Shown in pieces: positions 8,281 through 17,829 of a stretch of DNA of 64,000 bases (position 1 is its first letter; the number at the start of each line of letters is the position of its first letter). The translations under genes were made by a program, and so were the position numbers. Location of the stretch: NCBI GenBank assembly GCA_035654655.1, contig DASRWI010000015.1, positions 13,509 to 77,508 on the forward strand. Direction: 5' to 3'. Source of the DNA: DASRWI01 sp035654655. GTDB lineage: Bacteria > Bacteroidota > Ignavibacteria > Ignavibacteriales > Ignavibacteriaceae. The notes under the pieces were generated by a model. The model searched no databases, had not been told where the DNA came from, and saw only the letters and a list, made by a program, of their open reading frames with translations.

Positions 8281-9372
8281 TTATTTTATTTTACTTAAAC
8301 TTAAAAGTATATCATCATCATATTTTCTAATAGTATCTATTGAAAGTTTTAGAGAATTCTTAATACTTTTTATCCCTAATTCTCCAACTAAAGGTAACCC
8401 TGAACCCAATAGTTTTGGAGTAATAAACAAATAAATATCATCAAACAACTTTTCCTTAACAAACGATGTATAAATTTCACTCCCTCCTTCGACCAATATA
8501 GAAGTAATATTTATTTTAGCTGCTTCAATAAGTAAACTTCTTAAACTTACTCTTCCTTCACATTCTTTGGTGAAAATAAATTCAACATTTCTTTTTAAAA
8601 AAGGTTCTATCTTCTTCTTATCCTGGTTTTTTCTTAAAGTAGCAATTATTAAGTTTTTATCTGAGTTTTCTTTAAAGATTGTACTATCAGGGCTTAGTCT
8701 TAAATTACTATCAACAATAATCCTTTTGGGATTTCTTCCTTCTACTAATCTAACATTAAGTTTCGGTTTATCTTTTATAATAGTGCCTGCACCAACAAGA
8801 ACTGCACTATATTCACTTCTTAACTGATGGACATATTTACGTGAATCAAGAGAACTTATCCATCTTGAATATCCTTTTTCATCAGCTATTTTTCCATCAA
8901 GAGTTTGAGCAGCTTTTAAAGTAACATAGGGAAGTTTTTTTGTAATATACTTGAAGAAAAATTTATTTAGTTCAATACATTCTTTTTCAAGAAAGCCGGC
9001 TTTAACTTCAATGCCGGCTTCTTTAAGTTTCTTTATACCTTTACCGCTTACAAGTGGATTCATATCCAATGTACCGATAACAACTCTTTTTATTTTACTT
9101 TGAATAATTGCATCTACACAGGGTGGGGTTTTCCCAAAATGACAACAAGGTTCTAAATTAACATATAAGGTTGCACTTTCTACGTCTTCTTTAGATGATT
9201 GAATTGCATTTACTTCTGCATGATTTTTTCCATATTGTTCGTGATATCCTGCGCCTATTATCTTATTATTCTTTACTATTACACATCCTACAAGTGGGTT
9301 CGGGCTTACATATCCTGCACCTTTTTTTGCAATTTCAATTGTCAGTTGTATGTATTGTTCGTCTTTTAACAA
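8281..9372 (-). CDS. ribD: bifunctional riboflavin deaminase/reductase RibD
   Basis: Catalyses the second and third steps of riboflavin synthesis: deamination of the pyrimidine, then NADPH-dependent reduction of the ribosyl side chain. 363 residues. The N-terminal deaminase has zinc ligands His51 in HAEVNA, Cys76 and Cys85 in PCCHFGKTPPC. The C-terminal reductase starts near residue 145 (LPYVTLKAAQTLDGKIA) and includes LVEGGSEIYTSF. The start is TTG at 9372: an in-frame stop lies at 9379-9381 and there is no early ATG. Only one base separates it from the greA stop, so translation probably depends on greA. Confidence 0.96.
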   Translation of the reverse strand: MLKDEQYIQLTIEIAKKGAGYVSPNPLVGCVIVKNNKIIGAGYHEQYGKNHAEVNAIQSSKEDVESATLYVNLEPCCHFGKTPPCVDAIIQSKIKRVVIGTLDMNPLVSGKGIKKLKEAGIEVKAGFLEKECIELNKFFFKYITKKLPYVTLKAAQTLDGKIADEKGYSRWISSLDSRKYVHQLRSEYSAVLVGAGTIIKDKPKLNVRLVEGRNPKRIIVDSNLRLSPDSTIFKENSDKNLIIATLRKNQDKKKIEPFLKRNVEFIFTKECEGRVSLRSLLIEAAKINITSILVEGGSEIYTSFVKEKLFDDIYLFITPKLLGSGLPLVGELGIKSIKNSLKLSIDTIRKYDDDILLSLSKIK

Positions 9373-9373
9373 C

Positions 9374-9850
9374 TTAGTTTATTTCTAAAATTTCAAACTC
9401 CATCAATCCAGCTGGAGCATTCACTTTTACAATTTCATTTACTTTCTTACCCATTAAACCCTGGCCAACAGGTGATGTAACGGATATTTTTCCTGCCTGG
9501 AAATCTGCTTCTTCAGGTGATACTAATATGTACGTTAAAATCTTTCCTGATTTTAAATTTTTAATTTTAACTTTAGACAATATATGTGTCTGATCCTGCG
9601 GAAATTGAGTAGTATCAATTATCCTGGCTCTCGAAAGCAGGTTCTCCAATTTTGAAATTTTCATTTCAAACATACCTTGTTCTTCTTTAGCTGCATCATA
9701 TTCAGCATTCTCAGATAAATCACCGTGAGCTCTTGCTTCTGCTATTCTTGAAGCCATATCTTTTCTGCCAGTTGATTTCATTTCCTGAAGTTCTTTTTCA
9801 AGTTCCAACAGTCTTTCTTTCGTTAAATAAACGAAATTTTCATCAGCCAT
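9374..9850 (-). CDS. greA: transcription elongation factor GreA
   Basis: Binds the RNA polymerase secondary channel and stimulates cleavage of backtracked transcripts. 158 residues from the ATG at 9850. The N-terminal coiled coil contains ARAHGDLSENAEYDAAKEEQ, with the acidic tip residues that reach the polymerase active site; the C-terminal domain contains SPVGQGLMGKKVNE. A TTG at 9856 is also in frame, but the ATG is better placed behind AAGAGA. It leads the greA-ribD-ribE set, an unusual but possible pairing of a general transcription factor with riboflavin genes. Confidence 0.97.
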   Translation of the reverse strand: MADENFVYLTKERLLELEKELQEMKSTGRKDMASRIAEARAHGDLSENAEYDAAKEEQGMFEMKISKLENLLSRARIIDTTQFPQDQTHILSKVKIKNLKSGKILTYILVSPEEADFQAGKISVTSPVGQGLMGKKVNEIVKVNAPAGLMEFEILEIN

Positions 9851-9887
9851 AATCAAATTCTCTTTTTATTTAATAATATCGTCTTTT

Positions 9888-9919
9888 AAAAAAAAATTAC
9901 CACCGTTTTTGCAGTGGTA
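9888..9919 (-). terminator. rho-independent terminator after the M1 peptidase gene
   Basis: On the minus strand ACCACTG pairs with CGGTGGT around a CAAAAA loop (9899-9918), followed by nine T. It lies between the M1 peptidase stop (9987) and the greA start (9850), leaving very little room for a greA promoter. Confidence 0.8.
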
Positions 9920-9986
9920 TATTGAAAATTATAAAAATAAACTTCTCTTGTCAAGAATTTATTTACTGAAAATTTTCATTTAAGGA

Positions 9987-11852
9987 TTATTTTAAAATCA
10001 TCATCTTTCTTGTTTTTTCAAACTTGTCCAAATATAATGTATAAAAATAAACTCCTGAAGGAAGTCCTTCACTTGAAAAATCTACATCATAAATTCCCCC
10101 ATCTCTTTCTTCATCAAGAACATTCTTAACCAAATTACCTAAAACATCATAAACCTTTAAAACTACTCTGCTTCTTTCAGGCATAGAGAATCTTATCTTG
10201 GTTAAAGGATTAAAGGGATTCGGAAAATTTTGTTTTAAATCATAACTGCTCGGAAGTTCTCCTGTATTATTTATGTATCCCTTGAGTATTTTATTATTTG
10301 GGTCCAAGATTACATTCTGAGGAACTTCATTTAATTGTACAAAAAATGATTGCTCTTGCTGATTATTAAAGAGCGTGATTATGGTATCTCTATTTGTAAA
10401 TTCTATTTTTAATTCAACCGGCATTGTAAAAAATGATGGATTTATATTCGTTTGCTGTTTTAGAATAATATTTAATTTAACTCCTCCCTCATTGTTGTTC
10501 ACATTCCAATTAAATGAATATACTGGAAAATTCTCTCCATAAATCCATTCATTAAAAAAATAATCGAGGTTAGAACCAAAGTTTCCTTCAAAAATATTTT
10601 CTAAATCTTCGGTACTTGCATTGCTATAGGCATAAACATCAAGATATTCTTTTAGCGATTGAAAGAATATTGAATCTCCAACAATTCCCCTCAACATATG
10701 CAATACGATTCCCCCTTTTGAATAACTTCTTGCACTATTAAATATTTCATCAATGGAATTTATGTTCTGAACATAAATTGACCCTCTGGCATATTTTGCA
10801 GTGTTCATTTCCTGATTTATAAAAGAATTATATGCATCTCTCCCATATTTACCTTCATAATACACTCCTTCTGAATAAGTAGCGAATCCTTCATTAAGCC
10901 ATATATGGTGCCAGTCAATTGTAGTAACTTTATCTCCGAACCATTGATGGGAAAGTTCGTGAGAAACTATTCCTTCACTAAATGAGCCCATTGAAGAAAT
11001 TGTTTGATGCTCCATTCCACCTCCCCATCCAAACTGAACATGACCATATTTTTCTTTTATAAAAGGATATAACCCATATTTTTCAGAAAATATTCTAAGC
11101 ATATCAATTGTTTTATCTAAACTTGTTTGTAGTGCCGGAAAATTTTCTGGATATACATAATGTACAACAGGCATTGAATCAGTGGGTGAATATTTGAAGT
11201 ACTGCAGGTACTCATAATAATTTGAAATGGTAACTGCAATTAAATAATTAGCAATCGGATAAACCTCCTTCCATTTATAAGTAGTAAATCCATCTCCATT
11301 CACAACTGTCTCAATTAATCTACCATTTGATATCCCTTTTAAAGTTGAAGCACAAGTAATCCATATATCGGCTGAATCTGCTTTATCTGCAGGATTATCT
11401 TTACAAGGCCACCAGTCGCTTGCCCCATAAGGTTCACTCAAAGTCCAAATAGATGGTTGTCCACTATGCTGTCCAAACTCAAAACTTCCAAAACCACTTG
11501 AACCTGGAACTCCTCTGTAAAATATTTCTATGTTAAATTTCTCATTAGGTTGGTATAGCCTTTCTAAAGTAATATTAACCTTAGCATTTTGATGTGTGTT
11601 CACTAATTTAATCCCATTGCTAACAACAGAATCAACAATTAATGTTTGCTGAAGGTCCATAAAAACCTTGTTAATGGCATTTACTTGAGGAACTCCGCTC
11701 ATTACCACTGAACCTGTTAAGTAATTGGGATTAGTTGTTATTTTAACATTAAGCTTATAATATTTTACATTATAAGTCGTATCTCCGGGATAAAGATTTT
11801 CTGCCAGGAGTTGAAATGAGAATAACATTATTATAAAAAATATTTTTTCCAT
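9987..11852 (-). CDS. secreted M1 family aminopeptidase with T9SS sorting domain
   Basis: Zinc aminopeptidase predicted to be exported and then passed through the type IX system. 621 residues: signal peptide at about 1-17, M1 N-terminal beta domain, GGMEH exopeptidase motif (278-282), zinc site HELSH (298-302) with third ligand Glu321 in WLNEGFA, a short C-terminal region, and from residue 541 a sorting domain that opens QNFPNPFNP and ends KTRKMMILK. All catalytic residues are present. It lacks the long helical C-terminal domain of the large M1 enzymes. A terminator follows at 9919-9888. A second, distinct M1 enzyme without the sorting domain is at 27889-29751. Confidence 0.92.
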   Translation of the reverse strand: MEKIFFIIMLFSFQLLAENLYPGDTTYNVKYYKLNVKITTNPNYLTGSVVMSGVPQVNAINKVFMDLQQTLIVDSVVSNGIKLVNTHQNAKVNITLERLYQPNEKFNIEIFYRGVPGSSGFGSFEFGQHSGQPSIWTLSEPYGASDWWPCKDNPADKADSADIWITCASTLKGISNGRLIETVVNGDGFTTYKWKEVYPIANYLIAVTISNYYEYLQYFKYSPTDSMPVVHYVYPENFPALQTSLDKTIDMLRIFSEKYGLYPFIKEKYGHVQFGWGGGMEHQTISSMGSFSEGIVSHELSHQWFGDKVTTIDWHHIWLNEGFATYSEGVYYEGKYGRDAYNSFINQEMNTAKYARGSIYVQNINSIDEIFNSARSYSKGGIVLHMLRGIVGDSIFFQSLKEYLDVYAYSNASTEDLENIFEGNFGSNLDYFFNEWIYGENFPVYSFNWNVNNNEGGVKLNIILKQQTNINPSFFTMPVELKIEFTNRDTIITLFNNQQEQSFFVQLNEVPQNVILDPNNKILKGYINNTGELPSSYDLKQNFPNPFNPLTKIRFSMPERSRVVLKVYDVLGNLVKNVLDEERDGGIYDVDFSSEGLPSGVYFYTLYLDKFEKTRKMMILK

Positions 11853-11885
11853 CTTTATAAATTTCTTTAGATGAAGATAATTTTT

Positions 11886-14800
11886 TTATTCTTCTTCAGA
11901 GTGGTCTTCGTCAACCGATTCATCATTATGTTCACTCATCCTGCAGATCGCTGTATACTCACAAAATCTGCAAACTTTTTCTTCCTTTTTCTGCAGTCTG
12001 GATAAGGGAAATTTTCCTTCACTTATATTATTAACATATTTTTTAATATGCTCTAAAGTATTACCAATATTGTTTGGGGCTTCCTTAATAATATTTTCTT
12101 GCAGCTGTCCTTCCTTATACTTTAACGAATAAATAGCTGCTAATGATTCATCATAACCTTCTTTGTCTTTTTCTTCTAATATTTTTTTTGCGGCATTTAA
12201 ATACAATGGAAGCTGCAGTGATAATCCATCTTTTAAATCATCCTTGGTTGGTTTTTTGCCGCTTAATTTATAATCAATAACTTTAAATTTATTTTCATTG
12301 TTAGACACATCTATTCTATCAATTTTACCTCTTAACTTAACTCCATCAACTTCAAATTCTTTTATAAATGTTTTTTCCTTATCATAAAAATTCCCAAAAG
12401 CTGCTTCAAGATAAGCAGGAGTAAAGGAATTTGAATTTTCTTTTTCATTCTCTAAAAATTTATAAAGAATAGAATTTTCTTTTTTACTATTTAAACCAAG
12501 TATTTTTTCTCTCTCATAAAAATTATAAGGTGATTTGAATAAATCGTTGTTCAAATATTTTTCAGCAATACTAAAAATTAATTCAACAGCTTTCTTAAAA
12601 TCTTTTCGAAGATTCATTCCCTGCTTATTGAACTCAGTATAAAATTCAAAAAGAATTGCGTGAAGTATACTTCCCAACTCAATACTTTCAACATCCTCGC
12701 TTGGCTCTTCCTGTCCTTCTATTTTTAATATTTTATCCACAAAATATTTAAATGGACACTTAGCATAAGTTTCCAATTGAGATATAGAAAATTCTTTTCC
12801 TTTTAAATCATTTATAAAACTTCTTTGCTCTGGAGTTAATCCTTCAAGAATATATCCGCTATAAATAGATTCCTCATTTCCTTTTTCCTTCTCTATTCTT
12901 AGTGCTTCTGATAAAGATTTATCATTAAAAATATTTTCAAAATCCTCAACACTCTCTTCTTGCTTTACTCCTCTATGCTTAAGATAATCCTCTACACAAT
13001 AAAGTCCATCTTCATATTCCTTCACTTCATCAAGAGAATATATTCTATTAACTAAACTTACCTTGTCATCCTTCTTTTTCTTTTCATATTCAGCAAAGCC
13101 AATTAAGTTTGAAAGCTCAGAAAGAAAATTCGATTCAATAAGTTCTTGTCTATCACCTTTATTAGGATACGTAAGGTATAATGCTACATTATTCCAGGAG
13201 CATAAAGTTTGATAAAAATGGTATCTCTCTTCGACAATATGATTCTTTATTTTTGCATCATAAATTTCTTTGTAATAAAATATTTCTGGAGAGTACCTTG
13301 TTGGTAAATCTTTTTCGCACAACCCTGAAAAGAAAAGATAGTCATAGCTTAATCCTCTTATTTCATTAAGAGTTGTAATCTGAACTCCATAATTTATTCT
13401 TTCTCTTAGATTATATCTTGTTGATGAAACTGCAGTTCTTAAAGTATTAAGATAATATTCAAGCTTAAATTTTTCTTCTTTGGAATGTTCCAGTAATAAT
13501 AAATCAAGAACTTCATTAACTATAATCTCAAATGAGAATAAAGCACGGATATTTTTTTCAATACTTCCTTCATCACCATTGACCATCTTGATAGGAATAT
13601 TAAATTCATTTATAAGATTCTTAAAAGCTTTTTTAAATTCATTAATACTCAATTCTTTATCGAATTCCTTTAAGCTCTTATAAATTTTCTTTATATCTTC
13701 CTTTGCTTTATTATATCTTTTCTTTTCCCAATCTTCTAATTCCTCATCATTTAATTTTTCATTAATCTTTTGAACCCACTTATTATAATCAGCTATAAGT
13801 CTAAGTTCGTTTGCAACTTCTAAAAGGTTGGATAAATCAAAATTAGGAAAGGAAATATATTTACCGCTTAAAGCCCTGAAAACATTTTTATAATAAAATC
13901 TATTTTCAATTATTTCAAGAAAATTGATAATGGAAATAATAGGATATGATGAACTTAATTGGAATCTATCAGTAAGATTAAATGGAATCCCATAGAGCGT
14001 GAATACATCCCGCACTATATGAGAATAATTTTCAATTTTATTAAATACTATACAGATATTATGAGGCTCAACCTTTTTCTCTGTTAATAAATATTTAATC
14101 TCTTTAGCAATTATTTCAATTTCTTTTCTTCTTGAGGATGCCTGAAGCTTGAAGATGTGCTTACTAAACTTATCATTATTTATTTTCTTCGGTTCATTAA
14201 ATAATCGTTCTCTTAAACCCTTTTTAAATTCATTTTGAAATTCTTCTGAAAGGTCATTAACAATTTTAAATCCGCATTTCTCTAATGCAGAATAGCATTT
14301 TGATAAATGTGAAAATATATTTGGGTTCTTTTCATAGTAGTCAAAATTTAAGTAAAGTTTTAAACCTTTTATATCAGCAATCGAGGAAAGAATTTTTATT
14401 TCTGGAGTAGTAAATTCATCAAATCCATTAACAATTACCAGATTAACTTTTTCAAATAAACTTCTAAATCTTAATTCAAATTCTTCTTGTGTAAGTTCAT
14501 TGATATCAATGTAAATGTCTCCAATTTCCTTTACATCAAGTTCATCACATCTTTTCTTATAGTTCTCATAAATTATAGCAATATCCTCAGCCTTAATTTT
14601 TTCAAAACCATCTAATTTCTTAGCTTCACTCTTTAATAAATCGTATGTAATGCCGTTTTTCTTGTATTCACTTATTACATTTTTTATTCTGTTCAGAGTA
14701 CCGAAAGGAATTCCATTTTCGTACTTAGAAAAATAATTTAGCCTTTTGAATGGAACCGTTTGCTCAAGGAGTACTGCAGATGCAGCATCACTTAGAATAG

Positions 14801-15023
14801 TCTGCTTATTGTTTTCAATCAGGTAAATATTTTCCGCAATAGTTCCAATAGTCTCAATGTTCATTTTTTTTGAGGCAGATTGAACTGATTTTATTATCAG
14901 TTCCCTTTTCAAATTCCTCATTTTTCTTTTAGTCGGAACTATAATTAAATATTCTTCATTGTTTTTGTTCAGTAATAAAGAATCTAAATTTACTTCAGAA
15001 ATATTTTCCTTAGTTAAAATCAT
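11886..15023 (-). CDS. AddB-like PD-(D/E)XK nuclease/inactive helicase protein
   Basis: 1045 residues resembling the AddB subunit of the AddAB recombination nuclease. The N-terminal part has the UvrD-like fold seen in AddB (YLIIVPTKRKMRNLKREL; LVIVNGFDEFTTPE), but I see no Walker A P-loop. The C-terminal nuclease domain has His788, Asp902 (RGKIDRID), Asp917 and Lys919 (VIDYKLSG), bracketed by four cysteines, Cys756 (YAKCPF) and Cys1018/1021/1027 (CRFCEYTAIC), the pattern that holds the AddB iron-sulphur cluster. No AddA helicase gene is next to it or anywhere in the window. It starts one base after the CYTH gene, with an AAGGG ribosome site. Role inferred: double-strand break end processing. 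Confidence 0.85.
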   Translation of the reverse strand: MILTKENISEVNLDSLLLNKNNEEYLIIVPTKRKMRNLKRELIIKSVQSASKKMNIETIGTIAENIYLIENNKQTILSDAASAVLLEQTVPFKRLNYFSKYENGIPFGTLNRIKNVISEYKKNGITYDLLKSEAKKLDGFEKIKAEDIAIIYENYKKRCDELDVKEIGDIYIDINELTQEEFELRFRSLFEKVNLVIVNGFDEFTTPEIKILSSIADIKGLKLYLNFDYYEKNPNIFSHLSKCYSALEKCGFKIVNDLSEEFQNEFKKGLRERLFNEPKKINNDKFSKHIFKLQASSRRKEIEIIAKEIKYLLTEKKVEPHNICIVFNKIENYSHIVRDVFTLYGIPFNLTDRFQLSSSYPIISIINFLEIIENRFYYKNVFRALSGKYISFPNFDLSNLLEVANELRLIADYNKWVQKINEKLNDEELEDWEKKRYNKAKEDIKKIYKSLKEFDKELSINEFKKAFKNLINEFNIPIKMVNGDEGSIEKNIRALFSFEIIVNEVLDLLLLEHSKEEKFKLEYYLNTLRTAVSSTRYNLRERINYGVQITTLNEIRGLSYDYLFFSGLCEKDLPTRYSPEIFYYKEIYDAKIKNHIVEERYHFYQTLCSWNNVALYLTYPNKGDRQELIESNFLSELSNLIGFAEYEKKKKDDKVSLVNRIYSLDEVKEYEDGLYCVEDYLKHRGVKQEESVEDFENIFNDKSLSEALRIEKEKGNEESIYSGYILEGLTPEQRSFINDLKGKEFSISQLETYAKCPFKYFVDKILKIEGQEEPSEDVESIELGSILHAILFEFYTEFNKQGMNLRKDFKKAVELIFSIAEKYLNNDLFKSPYNFYEREKILGLNSKKENSILYKFLENEKENSNSFTPAYLEAAFGNFYDKEKTFIKEFEVDGVKLRGKIDRIDVSNNENKFKVIDYKLSGKKPTKDDLKDGLSLQLPLYLNAAKKILEEKDKEGYDESLAAIYSLKYKEGQLQENIIKEAPNNIGNTLEHIKKYVNNISEGKFPLSRLQKKEEKVCRFCEYTAICRMSEHNDESVDEDHSEEE

Positions 15024-15024
15024 T

Positions 15025-15525
15025 TTATCCCTTTAATTTTAAATCTCTATAAGATTTTTTTATTTCCTTAGATTCTCTTAATTCAAGAGCTTCAAAAATA
15101 TAAGAAAACCTTTTCTTTGCATCCTGCTTACCATTAAGAACTAAAGTCTCTAATTCCAAAAATTTTCCTAATCCCTTAACTTCATCAAGATGTATTCTTG
15201 TATTATCAAACATATATAAAGTTCTAATTTTTTCAACTACAACCTCTTTGGTGAGGAATTTATCAAAAAACTCTTCACTGTTCTGGGATGATATTCTTAA
15301 CACATCATAATCTGAAAATCTGTCTTTTCCTTTTTCATCCCTTACATATTGTATAAAACTTTCTTCACCGTTTTCAATCCTTAATTTCCGAAGACCATTT
15401 TTATTTTTATAATAAATGTCCTTTTGATTTAAAACTTTAACTTTTATTGCTTTTATTTTCTTAAGATTTGAGATAATTGGTTTAAAATCTTTTACTTTTA
15501 TTTTTAATTCTAAATTAGTAGCCAT
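15025..15525 (-). CDS. CYTH domain protein (class IV adenylate cyclase-like)
   Basis: 166 residues from ATG 15525 (MATNLELKIKVKDF). The CYTH fold is indicated by the N-terminal acidic/basic strand ELKIK, KDIYYKNKNGLRKLRIENGE in the middle and the late strand IHLDEVKGLGKFLELET, a signature of the class IV adenylate cyclase/thiamine triphosphatase superfamily. These tunnel enzymes act on triphosphates, and the exact substrate cannot be told here. An upstream TTG would add 22 residues with no family similarity. It is directly upstream of the AddB-like gene with a one-base gap, so the two are likely cotranscribed; no functional link is known. Confidence 0.8.
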   Translation of the reverse strand: MATNLELKIKVKDFKPIISNLKKIKAIKVKVLNQKDIYYKNKNGLRKLRIENGEESFIQYVRDEKGKDRFSDYDVLRISSQNSEEFFDKFLTKEVVVEKIRTLYMFDNTRIHLDEVKGLGKFLELETLVLNGKQDAKKRFSYIFEALELRESKEIKKSYRDLKLKG

Positions 15526-15723
15526 TTTTATTCTTTTTTTAAGGTTATTAGATTGTAGCGCCTTTAATTTATATCTTGCTGTGGGGAACAAATTTATTAA
15601 ATTTTATGTAGCAGATTACAACAAGTAATCAAAAGTGAGATTAGACTGATACATTTTATTTTCTTAAATTTATATTGCAAAACTTTTAATAACGCTAAAT
15701 TAAAATAATTAAAATTAACTCTT

Positions 15724-16371
15724 ATGAAAAGATTTTTATTTTTGTCTGCTTTTGTATTAACTTTTTACTTTAGCAGCAATGCACAGGGAATTGGTGAAAT
15801 GGCTCCGGAAAAACCTCCGACAATTTTCCCAAATAATACCTTTGGATTAGATATTATTTTTAGTGAAGGGGGTTTTGGTTTGGGTACCTTTTATCGAAGG
15901 CAATTATCAACAGACTTTACTGCCTTTGTTGACTTTTCAGTATCAGAAGCTAAAGATGATAACGAAATACAATATATTGACTATTATGGTAATCCATACA
16001 CGATTGGTAAAAAGAATAGAATTTTCTTAATGCCTCTTAATCTTGGTGTTCAATATCGATTATTTCAGGAAGCAATCTCTGACAACCTCCGTCCATATAT
16101 AAATGGAGGTGTGGGTCCTACATTAATTGTTACTACTCCTTACGAACTCGAATTTTTTGATTCTTTTGGTTCTGCAAAATCTAAATTCGCTATGGGAGCT
16201 TATGTAGGATTAGGTGCTAACTTTGGTTTAGATAAGAAAAGTTTGCTTGGTTTAAATATTCGTTATTACTTCATCCATCTTTTCGATGAAGGTGTTGAAA
16301 GCTTATTTGGAAAGTACAAAAAAGATATGGGTGGCCTATTTCTTACAATTAACTTAGGATTAATGTATTAA
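15724..16371 (+). CDS. outer-membrane beta-barrel-like secreted protein
   Basis: 215 residues with a signal peptide ending near residue 20 (FYFSSNAQG). The rest alternates short beta-like strands rich in Gly and aromatic residues (FGLGTFYRR, GAYVGLGANFGL) and ends in an aromatic residue (LGLMY), as in small porin-like or OmpW/OprF-like beta barrels. No specific family was recognised. It has its own promoter region, divergent from the CYTH gene, and a 72-base gap before the next gene. The function is unknown. Confidence 0.65.
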   Translation: MKRFLFLSAFVLTFYFSSNAQGIGEMAPEKPPTIFPNNTFGLDIIFSEGGFGLGTFYRRQLSTDFTAFVDFSVSEAKDDNEIQYIDYYGNPYTIGKKNRIFLMPLNLGVQYRLFQEAISDNLRPYINGGVGPTLIVTTPYELEFFDSFGSAKSKFAMGAYVGLGANFGLDKKSLLGLNIRYYFIHLFDEGVESLFGKYKKDMGGLFLTINLGLMY

Positions 16372-16443
16372 TTAATTCTTTTGTTCTACTATACTTTCAT
16401 ATTTTTTTCTATTTTTAATAATCATTTTTAATTGGAAAAGATT

Positions 16444-16752
16444 ATGAAAGTAATTGCTGATTTCTGCATAATACCTATTGGAGTAGGTGTATCTGTTTCA
16501 AAATATATTGCATACGTTGAAAAAATATTAAAAGATGCCGGTTTAAAAACTAAGTTACACGCTTATGGAACAAACATTGAAGGTGAATGGGATGATGTAT
16601 TTGCTGCAATTAAAAAATGCCACCAGGAAGTCCACGAATTAGGTTCACCCCGTATATCGTCTACGTTAAGATTTGGTACCAGAATAGATAAGGAACAATC
16701 CATGGATGATAAAATCACCAGCGTTGAGTCTAAGCTTAAAGAATTGAAATAA
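16444..16752 (+). CDS. MTH1187/YkoF-like thiamine-binding family protein (DUF77)
   Basis: 102 residues from ATG 16444, preceded by GGAAAAG; an earlier TTG at 16432 is less likely. The small ferredoxin-like protein shows the family's recognisable blocks, IIPIGVGVSVSKYIA near the N-terminus, LHAYGTNIEGEWDDVF in the middle and RISSTLRFGTRID near the end. Members bind thiamine or its pyrimidine part in the cytoplasm. The stop is followed one base later by the ATG of an AEC transporter, which suggests a joint role in uptake or export of a vitamin-like compound. Confidence 0.88.
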   Translation: MKVIADFCIIPIGVGVSVSKYIAYVEKILKDAGLKTKLHAYGTNIEGEWDDVFAAIKKCHQEVHELGSPRISSTLRFGTRIDKEQSMDDKITSVESKLKELK

Positions 16753-16753
16753 T

Positions 16754-17698
16754 ATGCAGGACCTCATCCTTATTTTCGGTTTAGTTGCTCCTGTTTTTAT
16801 TATTATAATTTTGGGTTACATCTTAAAAAGATTTAATCTGGTAAATGAAAATTTTGTCTCAATTTCATCAAAGATTGTGTTTAATATATCCCTTCCTGCT
16901 TTATTATTTTCTGAAATAATAAGAATGGATGCTTCCCAAATCCTTGATTTTAATTTAGTTATTTATTGCTGCATAGGTACTTTCTTTTGTTTTGGTGCAA
17001 GCTGGCTATTATCATATCGCTATATGAATAAGCCAAGAGACCGGGCAGTTTTTATCCAGGGATCTTTTAGGAGCAATAGCGCCATAATGGGATTGGCTCT
17101 TGTTGCAAATATTTTTGGAGAAAATTCCTTGGGTAAAGCAGCATTAGTTCTTGCATTTACAATTCCTCTATTTAACATATTATCTATTATTGCTTTAACA
17201 ATTCCTTTCCGACAGGAAAAAAAACTAAATATATTCCAAACATTATTTGAAATAACAAAAAACCCCTTAACAATGGCTGTCCTTCTGGCTCTCCCATTTT
17301 CAATTTTCAGGATAAATTTGGATGGAATATTCTCAAAGACTTTAAGTTACTTATCAGCTTTAACTATGCCTTTGGCTCTATTAGGCATTGGCGCTACAAT
17401 GAATATGAAGGATATAAAAAATGCACCTCCAATATCTTATTACGCTTCAATTTTAAAAATTGTACTCTTCCCTTTTGTAACTACCTATATTGCCTACTTG
17501 ATTGGCTTTAAGGATTTAGAAATGGGAATAATATTTATCCTTTTTTCAACACCTACAGCAATTGCAAGCTTTGTTATGTCAGAGGCAATGGAATGTAATA
17601 GCAAATTAGCTGCTCATATTATTTTATTATCTACTGTCGGTTCCATTTTAACCATTACGTTGGGTTTGTACTTACTTAGAACATTTTATATAATTTAA
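16754..17698 (+). CDS. AEC (auxin efflux carrier) family transporter
   Basis: 314 residues with ten predicted membrane helices in two halves. The opening LGYILKRFNLV with FNISLPALLFSEI, GSFRSNSAIMGLAL in the middle, and TMPLALLGIGATM are characteristic of AEC permeases, which move small organic acids or other metabolites. The substrate is not deducible from sequence. Tight linkage to the thiamine-binding protein upstream (one base between stop and start) hints at a thiamine-related compound; this is inference only. Confidence 0.88.
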   Translation: MQDLILIFGLVAPVFIIIILGYILKRFNLVNENFVSISSKIVFNISLPALLFSEIIRMDASQILDFNLVIYCCIGTFFCFGASWLLSYRYMNKPRDRAVFIQGSFRSNSAIMGLALVANIFGENSLGKAALVLAFTIPLFNILSIIALTIPFRQEKKLNIFQTLFEITKNPLTMAVLLALPFSIFRINLDGIFSKTLSYLSALTMPLALLGIGATMNMKDIKNAPPISYYASILKIVLFPFVTTYIAYLIGFKDLEMGIIFILFSTPTAIASFVMSEAMECNSKLAAHIILLSTVGSILTITLGLYLLRTFYII

Positions 17699-17829
17699 TT
17701 TTAATACCGGAAAAATTACTCTTTAGGTTTAAAGTTTTTTATTTTATGTTTGTTTATTAAAGAATATTTTTATTCTTCATTCCTAATTAATTCTTTTTGT
17801 TCACCTTTCCATCCGGGATAGGAACTGTT

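Noticed and set aside
3601..8330. Many plus-strand open frames of 60-90 codons inside ftsH, tilS, hpt and the riboflavin genes
   Set aside because: They lie antisense to genes with clear motifs, have no family signature and no ribosome site; they are shadow frames caused by the AT-rich reading of the real genes.
9196..9986. Possible FMN riboswitch upstream of the riboflavin genes
   Set aside because: Only a terminator hairpin and 36 bases lie upstream of greA; none of the conserved RFN elements could be seen.
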